Shown here piece after piece: positions 9,009 through 17,804 of a stretch of DNA of 64,000 nt (its first letter is position 1; each line of letters starts with the position of its first letter). The notes below the pieces were generated by a model that saw only the letters and a list, made by a program, of their open reading frames with translations, was not told the origin of the DNA and searched no databases. The DNA lies in the NCBI RefSeq assembly GCF_027474525.2, contig NZ_CP114882.2:1488001-1552000 (forward strand), given 5' to 3'. This DNA comes from Flavobacterium lacustre. GTDB lineage: Bacteria > Bacteroidota > Bacteroidia > Flavobacteriales > Flavobacteriaceae. A program made the position numbers and the translations under genes.

Positions 9009-9245
9009 TCCTGTTATTTTAGTCTATAAAGGTAAAATTTATTTTGAAAAGACATTCTTTTGATTATTAAATATTTAGTCCGAAAAGGATTTCTTATTTC
9101 GGAAACCAAAATAATAAAGCTATAAAGTACGAATACAGCTAAAAATTAAGGAAGTTTTTGTCATTATCCTAAAACTTCTGTCGGTTCTTTGTGGGGTCAA
9201 ATGATTTTGTTTCCTTTGTCCCATAAATCTAAAAATGAAATAGTT
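9009..9245. other. Divergent intergenic region with two inverted repeats
   Basis: This 237-bp gap between the 2TM gene and the CBM48 gene contains two inverted repeats: TCCGAAA (9079-9085) with TTTCGGA (9097-9103), and GAAGTTTT (9151-9158) with AAAACTTC (9171-9178). Neither is followed by a T-run, so they look more like operators or leader hairpins than terminators. A weak -7-like TTCCTTTG lies at about 9211-9218, ahead of the ATG at 9246. Confidence 0.45.
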
Positions 9246-9542
9246 ATGTCAATAAAGAAACAATTTATAAAAACAAAACCAGTTTGTAAAGTTACGTTCT
9301 CAGTAGATGCAAAGGATGCTGCCGCAGTATCTGTTGTTGGAGATTTTAATAACTGGAGTGCAGAAGCAGGAGCAATGAGCAAGTTAAAAAACGGTACTTT
9401 TAAAGTAACGTATGATTTAAACAAAGATACATCTTACGAATTTAAATATATTATAGATGGAGCTTTTGTAAATGAGCCAGAAGCAGATTCTTATATTTGG
9501 AATGATTTTGCTGGAGCAGAAAATAGTCTTTTACTATTGTAA
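9246..9542 (+). CDS. Stand-alone glycogen-binding (CBM48/AMPK-like early-set) protein
   Basis: I place the start at ATG 9246, giving 98 residues beginning MSIKKQFIKTKPVCKVTF. An upstream in-frame TTG at 9189 would add 19 residues that run through the likely promoter. Nearly the whole protein is one immunoglobulin-like E-set/CBM48 domain. VSVVGDFNNWSAEAGAMSKL carries the Gly-Asp-Phe-Asn-x-Trp core, and YEFKYIIDG is the second signature. Such domains bind glycogen or other alpha-glucans and are normally attached to branching enzymes, isoamylases or AMPK. Here it stands alone with no enzyme fused or next to it. The role is unknown, possibly polysaccharide sensing or binding. A strong terminator follows. 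Confidence 0.82.
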   Translation: MSIKKQFIKTKPVCKVTFSVDAKDAAAVSVVGDFNNWSAEAGAMSKLKNGTFKVTYDLNKDTSYEFKYIIDGAFVNEPEADSYIWNDFAGAENSLLLL

Positions 9543-9546
9543 TCAT

Positions 9547-9578
9547 AAAAAAATCCGCTGCAAAGCGGATTTTTTTTT
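9547..9578. terminator. Intrinsic terminator
   Basis: AAAATCCGCT (9550-9559) pairs with AGCGGATTTT (9564-9573) across a GCAA loop and is followed by a long T-run. The A-run on the other side allows it to serve thyA as well. Confidence 0.9.
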
Positions 9579-9613
9579 ATTAGTTATTTCGATTAATTTT
9601 TTGGATGCAATGA

Positions 9614-10438
9614 TTATACTGCAACGCTGCCTTTAATGCCAGCATGTGGGTCATATCCTTCTAAAGTGAAATCATCAAAATCAAAATCGAAAATGTTTTT
9701 TATTTCCGGATTCAAAATCATCTTTGGAAGTGGTTTTGGTTCACGTGATAATTGTAATTCGAGTTGTTCAAAATGATTGTTGTAAATATGTGCGTCGCCA
9801 AAAGTATGGACAAATTCACCTACTTTTAACTCGCAAACTTGAGCGATCATCATTGTTAGCAGTGCATAAGAAGCGATATTAAAAGGAACTCCCAGGAAAA
9901 TATCGGCACTACGTTGATACAATTGGCAGGACAATTTTCCGTCAGCCACATAAAACTGAAAGAACGCATGACACGGTGGTAAAGCAGCTTTATTATTGGC
10001 TACATTGTCATCAAATGATAGTTTGGTATCAGGCAGAACGGATGGGTTCCAAGCTGAAACCAGCATTCTTCGACTGTTTGGATTCGTTTTTAATTCGGTA
10101 ATTAATTCGGTGATCTGATCAATTTCTTCACTGTTCCAATTGCGCCATTGGTGACCATAAACTGGTCCTAAATCGCCATTGGCATCAGCCCAAGCATCCC
10201 ATATTTTAACGCCGTTTTCTTGAAGATACTTGATATTTGTATCACCTTTCAAGAACCAAAGCAATTCATAAATAATAGATTTTAGATGTAATTTTTTGGT
10301 GGTTACCATTGGAAAACCTTCATTTAAATCAAAACGCATTTGATAACCAAAAACACTTTTTGTTCCCGTTCCTGTCCGATCTCCTTTTTGAAAACCGTTT
10401 TGCATAACGTGTTGTACTAAGTCTAAATATTGCTTCAT
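9614..10438 (-). CDS. thyA: Thymidylate synthase
   Basis: Makes dTMP from dUMP with methylene-tetrahydrofolate as carbon donor and reductant, producing the dihydrofolate that FolA recycles. At 274 residues it is the usual ThyA length. The catalytic cysteine is in [12 protein letters not shown], followed by [20 protein letters not shown] (dUMP phosphate and base contacts). The N-terminus [20 protein letters not shown] and the C-terminus [13 protein letters not shown] are canonical. A pair of 13-bp direct repeats precedes the start. The next gene upstream on this strand is the bifunctional nuclease gene. Confidence 0.97.
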   Translation of the reverse strand: MKQYLDLVQHVMQNGFQKGDRTGTGTKSVFGYQMRFDLNEGFPMVTTKKLHLKSIIYELLWFLKGDTNIKYLQENGVKIWDAWADANGDLGPVYGHQWRNWNSEEIDQITELITELKTNPNSRRMLVSAWNPSVLPDTKLSFDDNVANNKAALPPCHAFFQFYVADGKLSCQLYQRSADIFLGVPFNIASYALLTMMIAQVCELKVGEFVHTFGDAHIYNNHFEQLELQLSREPKPLPKMILNPEIKNIFDFDFDDFTLEGYDPHAGIKGSVAV

Positions 10439-10442
10439 TTAT

Positions 10443-10471
10443 GTTTAATCGTTAAGCTGTTTAATCGTTAA
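10443..10471. repeat. Two perfect 13-bp direct repeats upstream of thyA
   Basis: GTTTAATCGTTAA occurs at 10443-10455 and again at 10459-10471, just before the thyA start read on the minus strand. Possibly a regulatory site or simply a small duplication in the leader. Confidence 0.6.
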
Positions 10472-10526
10472 ATTTATCAATTTGTTTAAGGAATAAAATT
10501 ATTAAACAAATCACGGGATTAAACTA

Positions 10527-11156
10527 TTATGATTCTCTTTTTGAAATTTCGTCTCGGATTTTTGCTGCTTTTTCGTAATCTTCATGCTCAACAGCTTGCG
10601 AAAGTAGTTCGTTCAATTCAATTAAACTGTGTTTAGAATAGGTGCTGCCAGATTCATTACTTTCTACTTCTTGTCCAAAAGTTTCAGGGTTAGAAAGCAC
10701 GTCGTCAATTTCTTGAGAATCTTTATTGCTGTCGTTGAGGTTTGTTTTTAAATAAATTCCTGCTTTGTCCAATATGTTTTTATAGGTAAAAATGGGAGCA
10801 TTAAATCGCAAAGCCAAAGCAATAGCGTCAGAAGTACGAGCATCTATTATTTCTTCAATTTTATCTCTTTCGCAAATGATGCTGGAATAAAAAACACCGT
10901 CTACTAATTTGTGAATAATCACTTGTTTTACTACAATATCAAACCGGTCAGCAAAATTTTTGAATAAATCATGTGTCAAAGGGCGAGGAGGTTTTATTTC
11001 TTTTTCTAACGCAATAGCAATAGACTGCGCCTCAAAAGCACCGATGACAATGGGTAATTTTCTTTCGCCGTCAACTTCGTTCAAAATCAATGCATAAGCT
11101 CCGTTTTGAGTTTGACTGTAAGAAATTCCTTTTATAGATAATTTAACTAAGCTCAT
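10527..11156 (-). CDS. Bifunctional nuclease family protein with C-terminal UVR motif
   Basis: The start is chosen at 11156 (MSLVKLSIKGISYSQTQNG), where family members begin. An in-frame ATG at 11231 would add 25 residues without homology. Residues 1-140 form the BFN (DUF151) domain, with LPIVIGAFEAQSIAIALE, PRPLTHDLFKNF and DARTSDAIALALRFNAPIF. The homologous plant and Thermotoga proteins have been linked to nuclease activity or to plain ligand binding. The C-terminus (LIELNELLSQAVEHEDYEKA onward, residues about 175-207) is a UvrB/UvrC-interacting UVR helix pair. The biological role in Bacteroidetes is not established. It follows etfB-etfA on the same strand but has its own -7 box. Confidence 0.85.
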   Translation of the reverse strand: MSLVKLSIKGISYSQTQNGAYALILNEVDGERKLPIVIGAFEAQSIAIALEKEIKPPRPLTHDLFKNFADRFDIVVKQVIIHKLVDGVFYSSIICERDKIEEIIDARTSDAIALALRFNAPIFTYKNILDKAGIYLKTNLNDSNKDSQEIDDVLSNPETFGQEVESNESGSTYSKHSLIELNELLSQAVEHEDYEKAAKIRDEISKRES

Positions 11157-11260
11157 GTTTTTTATATGAAAAGTATTTGGTGCTTTGTTTAGGAGTTTAT
11201 GGTTTCTGAGAAAAAGTGCAATTTTAATCAAAAAACAGCAAACAAAAAAGCTACCTAAAA

Positions 11261-11268
11261 CAAAGATA
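11261..11268 (-). promoter_or_regulatory. -7 promoter element for the bifunctional nuclease gene
   Basis: The minus strand reads TATCTTTG, matching TAnnTTTG. A start just downstream would give about 100 nt of leader to the ATG at 11156. No TTG is visible at -33. Confidence 0.4.
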
Positions 11269-11318
11269 CGATTATCTTCATTTTTGGCAGCTATAATTGG
11301 TAATAAAAATATTTTAAA

Positions 11319-12287
11319 TTAAGAATGCTGAGCCTTAAATGCTTTTAATTTTTCAATTAATTTAGGCACAATTTCAAAGGCATCACCTACTATTCCGTAG
11401 TCGGCTACTTTGAAGAAAGGTGCTTCAGGATCACTGTTAATGACTACTTTTACTTTAGATGAATTCACTCCTGCAATGTGTTGTATTGCTCCTGAAATTC
11501 CTATGGCGATGTATAAATTGGTAGCCACTGGTTTTCCGGTTTGCCCAACGTGTTCTCCGTGAGGTCTCCAGCCTAAATCCGAAACTGGTTTTGAACATGC
11601 AGTTGCAGCTCCAAGTACTGATGCTAATTCTTCAATCATTCCCCAGTTTTCAGGACCTTTTAATCCGCGTCCGCCAGAAACTACAATATCTGCATCGGCA
11701 ATAGAGACTTTTCCGGAACCTTTTTCTACTGATTCTACTTTTACACCAAAATCATTCTCTCCAATTGTTGGGTTGAAATCTTCCTGAGTTAAAGTAGATG
11801 CGTTTTCGAAAATACCATATGAGTTTTTGGCCAGACCAAGAATTTTTATATCGGTTGTGATTTCTGTTGTGTTAAAAGCTTTGTTTGAAAAAGCAGTTCT
11901 TTTTACCTGAAAAGGAGAAGTGCTGACTGGTAATCCAACCACGTTCGATGTAAAGCCAGCTTCTAAAGCTACTGCTACAAGTGATGAAAGGTATAAGCTA
12001 TCTGTTGTTGATGACAGTAAAATTAGTTTTGAGGCTTCTTTTTGTGCTGCTTGTTTAATTACATCTGCATAAGCTTTGGCCGTAAAACCGGATAATTTAT
12101 CATTATTTACTTTTAGAACTTTATCAACTCCGTATTTTGACAATTCAGAAACGTCTCCAGCATTGATGGTTACAGCTGTCACTGTTGTTCCTAAAGTTTC
12201 AGCTACTTTTTTTGCATAAGATGCTAACTCCAAAGCTACTTTTTTGAATTTTCCTTCTGCGTATTCTGCGTATATTAATATTGACAT
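11319..12287 (-). CDS. etfA: Electron transfer flavoprotein, alpha subunit
   Basis: The FAD-carrying subunit of ETF, which accepts electrons from acyl-CoA dehydrogenases and passes them to the quinone pool. At 322 residues it has the standard two-domain layout. The C-terminal FAD domain shows [56 protein letters not shown] and [19 protein letters not shown]. It is encoded 76 bp downstream of etfB, in the usual order, and the pair presumably forms an operon serving fatty acid and branched-chain amino acid oxidation. Confidence 0.96.
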   Translation of the reverse strand: MSILIYAEYAEGKFKKVALELASYAKKVAETLGTTVTAVTINAGDVSELSKYGVDKVLKVNNDKLSGFTAKAYADVIKQAAQKEASKLILLSSTTDSLYLSSLVAVALEAGFTSNVVGLPVSTSPFQVKRTAFSNKAFNTTEITTDIKILGLAKNSYGIFENASTLTQEDFNPTIGENDFGVKVESVEKGSGKVSIADADIVVSGGRGLKGPENWGMIEELASVLGAATACSKPVSDLGWRPHGEHVGQTGKPVATNLYIAIGISGAIQHIAGVNSSKVKVVINSDPEAPFFKVADYGIVGDAFEIVPKLIEKLKAFKAQHS

Positions 12288-12363
12288 AATTTTTTATTTT
12301 AAACGTTGAATTATAAATTTTAAATGTGTTTGAGAACGTTAATTTAAAATTCATAATTTAAAA

Positions 12364-13110
12364 TTATATTACTTTAGCTTCGTTGTGTAATAAGTTGATT
12401 AGTTCATCTAAATTGTCTGAAGATATTAACTTCACCGCTGATTTTGCGGCTGGTTTTTCAAATTTTACCGCTTTTGTGTTTACTGCAGCAGCAATAGGTT
12501 CTACTATTGAAAGTGTTTTTGTTCTAGCTGTCATAATTCCTCTCATATTCGGAATACGTAAATCTTTTTCTTCGACAAGTCCTTTTTGACAGCCAATAAT
12601 TAAAGGTAAAGTAGTACTAACAGTTTCTTTTCCGCCATCTATTTCACGAACTGCTTTTACGTTTGTTCCTTCTACGGTTAGGCTTACACAAGAATTTAAA
12701 AAATTATATCCTAAGATTCCTGCTATCATACCGGGAACCATTCCTCCGTTATAATCTAAAGATTCTTTTCCGGCGATAATGATATCATATTCACCATTTT
12801 TAATGACTTCGGCTAATTGTTTTGCAACAAAAAAACCATCAGCCGGATTGGCATTTATACGAATTGCTTCATTAGCTCCAATTGCTAATGCTTTTCTTAA
12901 GGTAGGTTCAGTTTCTGGTCCTCCAACATTTATAACTGTAACTGTTGCTCCTTGTTGTTCTTGAAACCAAATGGCACGGGTTAAGCCAAATTCGTCATTG
13001 GGATTTATCACATATTGAACACCAGTGGTATCAAATTCAGAATCGCCATTGGTAAAATTGATTTTTGAAGTAGTATCAGGAACGTGACTGATGCAAACTA
13101 ATATTTTCAT
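12364..13110 (-). CDS. etfB: Electron transfer flavoprotein, beta subunit
   Basis: The AMP-binding partner of EtfA. The 248 residues begin MKILVCISHVPDTTSKINF and contain INPNDEFGLTRAIWF and the ETF-beta signature around VKAVREIDGGKETVSTTLPL and LRIPNMRGIMTARTKTL. The first gene of the etfB-etfA unit. A TAAATTTG element on the minus strand at 13144-13151 is a likely -7 box. Divergent from pdhB. Confidence 0.96.
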   Translation of the reverse strand: MKILVCISHVPDTTSKINFTNGDSEFDTTGVQYVINPNDEFGLTRAIWFQEQQGATVTVINVGGPETEPTLRKALAIGANEAIRINANPADGFFVAKQLAEVIKNGEYDIIIAGKESLDYNGGMVPGMIAGILGYNFLNSCVSLTVEGTNVKAVREIDGGKETVSTTLPLIIGCQKGLVEEKDLRIPNMRGIMTARTKTLSIVEPIAAAVNTKAVKFEKPAAKSAVKLISSDNLDELINLLHNEAKVI

Positions 13111-13143
13111 AGATATATATTTTGATATTCATAAAATGCTTGA

Positions 13144-13151
13144 CAAATTTA
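13144..13151 (-). promoter_or_regulatory. -7 promoter element for etfB-etfA
   Basis: The minus strand reads TAAATTTG, 33 bp before the etfB start. No TTG is seen at -33, so only half the promoter is supported. Confidence 0.45.
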
Positions 13152-13336
13152 AAATAATAATTCGAATAATATACTATGCATGCATAATAATTTTAACAAC
13201 TATTTCGATTTCGTAAATACTAAAATCATAACATTTTTAATTCAATTTCTATGAGTGCAGACAGATATACTCAATAGTTGAGCAGATAGCGGAATTATTT
13301 TAAAGTAATTTATGCTTTTAAGTGGTTTAAAATATT

Positions 13337-13344
13337 TATTTTTG
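13337..13344 (+). promoter_or_regulatory. -7 promoter element for pdhB
   Basis: TATTTTTG matches the Bacteroidetes TAnnTTTG element, and a TTT stands about 18 bp upstream where TTG is expected. The remaining sequence between etfB and pdhB (13152-13336) holds nothing else I can name. Confidence 0.55.
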
Positions 13345-13378
13345 CTTTTCGAAAAATACACACACTTACAATATAAAT

Positions 13379-14359
13379 ATGAGAACGATACAATTTAGAG
13401 AGGCCATTTGCGAAGCGATGAGTGAAGAAATGCGTCACGATGAGTCGATATACTTAATGGGTGAAGAAGTTGCAGAATATAACGGAGCTTATAAAGCATC
13501 TAAAGGAATGCTTGCTGAGTTTGGTGAAAAAAGAGTAATTGATACTCCAATTGCTGAACTTGGATTTACAGGTATTGCTGTAGGTTCTGCCATGAATGGA
13601 TGTCGTCCGATTGTTGAATACATGACCTTCAACTTTTGTTTAGTTGGAATTGATCAAATTATTAATAATGCAGCCAAAATGCGTCAAATGACAGGAGGAC
13701 AGTTTAATGTGCCTATCGTTTTTCGTGGACCAACTGCTTCTGCAGGACAATTGGGAGCAACACACTCGCAGGCTTTAGAGAATTGGTTTGCCAATACTCC
13801 AGGTCTAAAAGTAGTAGTTCCATCAACAGTTTATGATGCTAAAGGACTTTTGAAATCAGCTATTCGTGATAATGACCCTGTGATTTTCATGGAATCTGAG
13901 CAAATGTACGGTGACAAAGGTGAAGTTCCAGATGGTGAATATACAATTCCGCTTGGTGTTGCAGATATCAAACGTGAAGGAACAGATGTAACGATTGTTT
14001 CTTTTGGAAAAATTATCAAAGAAGCTTTTATTGCTGCTGATGAATTAGCAAAAGAAGGAATTTCATGTGAAATTATCGATTTGAGAACAGTTCGTCCTTT
14101 AGATTTCGAAACGATATTGACTTCGGTAAGAAAAACAAACCGTTTGGTAATTCTTGAAGAGGCTTGGCCTTTTGCAAGTGTTTCTTCGGAAATTACTTAT
14201 TTAGTTCAAGAACGTGCTTTTGATTTCTTGGATGCGCCAATCCAAAGAATTACAACAGCTGATACGCCTGCGCCATACTCTCCGGTTTTATTGAAAGAAT
14301 GGTTGCCTAATTCAGAAGATGTAATTAAAGCAGTTAAAAAAGTACTTTACAAAAAATAG
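13379..14359 (+). CDS. pdhB: Pyruvate dehydrogenase E1 component, beta subunit
   Basis: The beta chain of the thiamine-dependent E1 enzyme, which decarboxylates pyruvate for acetyl-CoA formation. At 326 residues it has the typical transketolase-like pyrimidine-binding domain (MRTIQFREAICEAMSEEMRH, MGEEVAEYNGAYKASKGM, TPIAELGFTGIAVGSAMNG) and the transketolase C-terminal domain (CEIIDLRTVRPLDFETI, ILEEAWPFASVSSEI). The alpha chain and E2 are not adjacent. Branched-chain 2-oxoacid dehydrogenase beta is the alternative, but the sequence is closer to PdhB. Followed by a strong terminator. Confidence 0.92.
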   Translation: MRTIQFREAICEAMSEEMRHDESIYLMGEEVAEYNGAYKASKGMLAEFGEKRVIDTPIAELGFTGIAVGSAMNGCRPIVEYMTFNFCLVGIDQIINNAAKMRQMTGGQFNVPIVFRGPTASAGQLGATHSQALENWFANTPGLKVVVPSTVYDAKGLLKSAIRDNDPVIFMESEQMYGDKGEVPDGEYTIPLGVADIKREGTDVTIVSFGKIIKEAFIAADELAKEGISCEIIDLRTVRPLDFETILTSVRKTNRLVILEEAWPFASVSSEITYLVQERAFDFLDAPIQRITTADTPAPYSPVLLKEWLPNSEDVIKAVKKVLYKK

Positions 14360-14444
14360 GTGTTTGAGATTTAATTTTTGGGCTAACTTTAACAGTCTGA
14401 ATCTTTAAATTTGAATAATCTAAAATATCTAATTACTATATTTG

Positions 14445-14481
14445 AAACTTCATCAGAATAGCTCTGATGAAGTTTTTTTTT
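14445..14481 (+). terminator. Intrinsic terminator after pdhB
   Basis: AAACTTCATCAGA (14445-14457) pairs perfectly with TCTGATGAAGTTT (14463-14475), with a 5-nt loop and a run of Ts. Directly before it stands TATATTTG (14437-14444), a -7 match, so a transcript of the next gene could start inside the hairpin. Confidence 0.85.
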
Positions 14482-14483
14482 GA

Positions 14484-16997
14484 ATGATTATGAAAATGAA
14501 AAATGCCCCTTTATTTATATTATTTTTTTTCGTTGTCTCTGCAAATTTTCTTTTTGCACAAACCAAAGTCAGCGGTATTGTTGTTGATAAAACGAATCAG
14601 CCTATTCCGTATGCCAATGTTGTTTTTAAAGATTCTAATATAGGAATTGTCACTAACGAAGACGGTCGGTTTTACATAGAATCTGAAAAAACATTCACTT
14701 CTTTAATAATATCATCGGTAGGATTTTCTGAAAAGGAAATTGCGTTGGATAAACCCGTTAATTACAATTTCAAAATTCAGCTTAGCGAGGCAGAAACGTT
14801 AAATGAAGTTGTGGTATTTGCCGGTAAAACTTCAAAAAAGAATAATCCTGCGCTGGATATCCTTAGAAAAATATGGGAGAGAAAGCGTAAAAATGGATTG
14901 TATCTTTTTGATCAATATCAAATGGAAAAATATGAAAAAGTAGAGTTTGATATGAATACGATTGATAGTGCTTTTATGAAAAATAAGATTTTCAAAGGCA
15001 TGGAATTTATCTTTAATCAAGTAGATACTTCGCGAATTACCGGTAAAACGTATTTGCCAATCTTTATCAATGAAGCTTTGTATGATGTATATGGCGATAA
15101 CAAAATCAAAAAGCAGAAAGAAAACATAAAAGCGAATAAAACGTCTGGCTTTAATGGGAATCAGCAAATTTTGTCTTTTGTAAAAGATTTGTATTCGGAC
15201 TATAATATTTATGATAATCACCTTACTTTTTTTGATAAAAGTTTCACCAGTCCGTTGTCAAAAACCGGTATTGATGTTTATAATTACGTTTTGAGAGACA
15301 GCGCTTACGTTGATAAAAAATGGTGTTATAATATTGTTTTTTATCCAAGACGTAAAAACGAATTGACTTTTAAAGGTGATTTTTGGGTAAATGATACCAC
15401 TTATGCCATCAAGAAAATTAATATGGCTGTTACCAAAAGTGCCAATATCAACTGGATAAAAGACATTTATATTGAGCAGGAATTTGAAGTAATGAACGAT
15501 TCCGTTTTTCTATTGACCCGGGATTATATGATGTCGGATTTTGCTTTAAACAAAAAAGAAAAATCAAAAGGCGTTTATGGAAAACGTACTACTTTATATA
15601 GAGACCATAAATTCAATGCCGAAAAACCTACTGCTTTTTATAAAGATGAGGTTAATTATAGCGATAATGAAGTCTACAACAAATCCGACGAATATTGGGA
15701 GAAAAACCGATTTGAAAATTTAAGTAAAGACGAATTAGGGGTTTATAAAATGCTGGATACCTTGCAAACGGTCAAGAAATTTAAACAATTATACAGCTTA
15801 GTTTCGATACTTGGCAGTGGTTATGTCGAATTTAAGAACTTTGATTATGGGCCTATATTTTCTTCTTTTGGGTTCAATGAAGTCGAAGGCGTTCGTTTGC
15901 GAGCAGGCGGAAGAACGTATTTTGGACCTAATGATCCTTGGCGAGTTCAAGCGTTCACCGCATATGGTTTTGATGATAATAAATTTAAATATGGAATTTC
16001 GGGAAAATGGATGGTCGATAAGAAAAATCGAATCATTCTTTCGGGAGGAAATAGACGCGATATCGAACAAATAGGCGCCAGTTTAACCACAACAAACGAT
16101 GTCATGGGCAGGAGTTTTGCTTCCTCGGCATTATTTTCTACCGGCAGTAATGGCAAATTGACGAATATTAATTTGAGCAGTCTTACTTTCGAGATAGAAC
16201 CTGTAAAAAATCTGATTTTCCAAACGGGATTCTCCTATCGAACATTGGAATCTGCTTCGCCCATTTTTAGTTTAGATTATTACACTACTTTACCAAGCAC
16301 AACAAATCCTGCAGGAACGGTTAAAAGTGACGTAAAACAATCCGAAGCGAACATTCAAATTGAGTACATGCCCAACCGAAAAACAATTGGTTTTGGCGTC
16401 GAGCGCGATGTGGTAGACAGTCCATACAGTCGCTTTTTTGTGAACTACAGTCACGGATTCAAAGGAGTTTTAGATTCAGATTTTAAATATGAAAAACTGC
16501 AGTTGTATTACAAACAACCTATAATAATAGGGCCATTGGGACGTACAAATTTTATTCTTGAGGCTGGTAAAACCTTCGGGACCATTCCTTTGGGATTAAT
16601 GAGCGTGATTCCAGGAAACCAAACGTATTTCAGTATCGAAAACACATTTAGCAATCTTAATTTTTATGAATTTGTAACCGATCAATACGCGACTTTGCAA
16701 TGGAATCACAATTTCAACGGAAGACTTTTTTCGAGAATTCCATTTATGCGAAAATTAAATTGGCGTGAAATTATAGGAGTCAAAGGCGTTTACGGAACCA
16801 TTTCGGATGCCAATCGAGCTATCAATGCGTCAGGTTTGCCGTACAACGCGCCCGAAAACGTTTATTGGGAATACAACGCCGGAATAGGAAATATTTTCAA
16901 AGTCTTTCGTATCGATTTCTCTTGGAGAGGCAGTTATTTGAATACGCCGGACACACAGAAATTTGCTATCAAAGGTTCGTTTGGTTTTTATTTCTAG
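14484..16997 (+). CDS. DUF5686 and carboxypeptidase-like regulatory domain outer membrane protein
   Basis: An 837-residue exported protein. A signal peptide (about residues 1-25, ending in FLFAQ) is followed by a carboxypeptidase-regulatory-like beta-sandwich (TKVSGIVVDKTNQPIPYANV, residues about 27-110), as in many Bacteroidetes outer membrane proteins. The rest is the long DUF5686 region, rich in alternating strands and probably ending as an outer membrane barrel (FAIKGSFGFYF). The family is widespread in Bacteroidetes with no defined function. It is not a TonB receptor, since no plug domain is visible. Starts at 14484 or 14490 are both possible. Monocistronic, followed by an intergenic repeat element. 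Confidence 0.82.
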   Translation: MIMKMKNAPLFILFFFVVSANFLFAQTKVSGIVVDKTNQPIPYANVVFKDSNIGIVTNEDGRFYIESEKTFTSLIISSVGFSEKEIALDKPVNYNFKIQLSEAETLNEVVVFAGKTSKKNNPALDILRKIWERKRKNGLYLFDQYQMEKYEKVEFDMNTIDSAFMKNKIFKGMEFIFNQVDTSRITGKTYLPIFINEALYDVYGDNKIKKQKENIKANKTSGFNGNQQILSFVKDLYSDYNIYDNHLTFFDKSFTSPLSKTGIDVYNYVLRDSAYVDKKWCYNIVFYPRRKNELTFKGDFWVNDTTYAIKKINMAVTKSANINWIKDIYIEQEFEVMNDSVFLLTRDYMMSDFALNKKEKSKGVYGKRTTLYRDHKFNAEKPTAFYKDEVNYSDNEVYNKSDEYWEKNRFENLSKDELGVYKMLDTLQTVKKFKQLYSLVSILGSGYVEFKNFDYGPIFSSFGFNEVEGVRLRAGGRTYFGPNDPWRVQAFTAYGFDDNKFKYGISGKWMVDKKNRIILSGGNRRDIEQIGASLTTTNDVMGRSFASSALFSTGSNGKLTNINLSSLTFEIEPVKNLIFQTGFSYRTLESASPIFSLDYYTTLPSTTNPAGTVKSDVKQSEANIQIEYMPNRKTIGFGVERDVVDSPYSRFFVNYSHGFKGVLDSDFKYEKLQLYYKQPIIIGPLGRTNFILEAGKTFGTIPLGLMSVIPGNQTYFSIENTFSNLNFYEFVTDQYATLQWNHNFNGRLFSRIPFMRKLNWREIIGVKGVYGTISDANRAINASGLPYNAPENVYWEYNAGIGNIFKVFRIDFSWRGSYLNTPDTQKFAIKGSFGFYF

Positions 16998-17003
16998 GAG
17001 CTA

Positions 17004-17082
17004 TTTCCAGCTGTACACTATATCTTTTTATTAGGCGATAAAAATCGCCTAATAAAAAGGATGCCGTTCCCATCTGGGCTAA
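17004..17082 (+). repeat. Structured intergenic repeat, copy A
   Basis: Conserved flanks (5' TTTCCAGCTGTACAC, 3' CATCTGGGCTAA) enclose a perfect 16-bp hairpin: CTTTTTATTAGGCGAT at 17024-17039, complement at 17044-17059, AAAA loop. CCAG (17007-17010) can pair with CTGG (17074-17077) to close the whole element. Copy B is at 41211-41280. The 5' flanks agree at 22 of 24 positions and the 3' flanks at 22 of 28, while the central stem is entirely different. Confidence 0.8.
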
Positions 17083-17096
17083 AAAAACAGTAGTTT

Positions 17097-17699
17097 ATGC
17101 AACAAGCTATCCATTATCTTTCGGAAAAAGACCCTATTTTTAAGACCATCGTCGAAAAATACGGATTGCCGGTCATTCCAGTTCGGCCGCAAGGTTTCGA
17201 GACTTTAGTATTGCTTATTTTAGAACAGCAAGTTTCTATCGATTCGGCGAAAGCCACTTTTTTGAAATTAAAAGCTAAGCACAATCATTTTATACCGGAA
17301 AAACTACTTGAATCCTCCGATGAAGAATTTAGGAATCTGGGAGTAAGCCGACAAAAAACGTCTTATATCAAAGCTTTGGCGACAGCCTTGTTAAATAAAG
17401 ACCTTGATTTAGAAAGTTTGCCAACTAAATCAGCACAAGAAGTTCGGGAAGAGCTCATTAAAATCAAAGGAATTGGACATTGGACGATTGATATTTATTT
17501 AATGTTTTGTTTACAAGCACCAGATTTAATTCCACTTGGCGATATAGCTGTAATAAACACCATAAAAGAATTGCTGAATATTCATGACAAAGAGGAAATG
17601 GAAAGGTATGCTCTGCAATGGAGTCCGCATCGTTCCGTGGCTACTTTTTTGCTTTGGCATTATTATTTAAAGCAAAGAAACAGAACCGTTGTGTATTAA
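17097..17699 (+). CDS. DNA-3-methyladenine glycosylase II-like (HhH-GPD) protein
   Basis: A 200-residue base-excision repair glycosylase of the HhH-GPD superfamily. LILEQQVSIDSAKATFLKLK is the first helix of the fold. LIKIKGIGHWTIDIYLMF is the helix-hairpin-helix, and the catalytic Asp is in LIPLGDIAVINTIKEL. It lacks the N-terminal domain of E. coli AlkA and corresponds to the short AlkA-like forms that remove alkylated purines. It sits between the repeat element and ppa. The C-terminal WSPHRSVATFLLWHYY is conserved in the family. Confidence 0.88.
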   Translation: MQQAIHYLSEKDPIFKTIVEKYGLPVIPVRPQGFETLVLLILEQQVSIDSAKATFLKLKAKHNHFIPEKLLESSDEEFRNLGVSRQKTSYIKALATALLNKDLDLESLPTKSAQEVREELIKIKGIGHWTIDIYLMFCLQAPDLIPLGDIAVINTIKELLNIHDKEEMERYALQWSPHRSVATFLLWHYYLKQRNRTVVY

Positions 17700-17744
17700 T
17701 AAAATCAAGAAAAAACTTAATAAAGAGATAACCTGCGTTTTTAA

Positions 17745-17774
17745 TTGTAAAAACGTATAGATTTCTTATTTTTG
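17745..17774 (+). promoter_or_regulatory. Promoter of ppa
   Basis: TTG (17745-17747), a 19-nt spacer and TATTTTTG (17767-17774) make a complete Bacteroidetes-type promoter, 30 bp before the ppa start. Confidence 0.8.
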
Positions 17775-17804
17775 CAAACAAATTATAGAAAAGACTAAAC
17801 AAAA

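Noticed and set aside
9189..9245. TTG start for the CBM48 protein
   Set aside because: The added residues overlap the likely promoter region and have no domain similarity.
11157..11231. Upstream ATG for the bifunctional nuclease protein
   Set aside because: The added 25 residues look non-conserved, whereas MSLVKLSIKGI is the family start.
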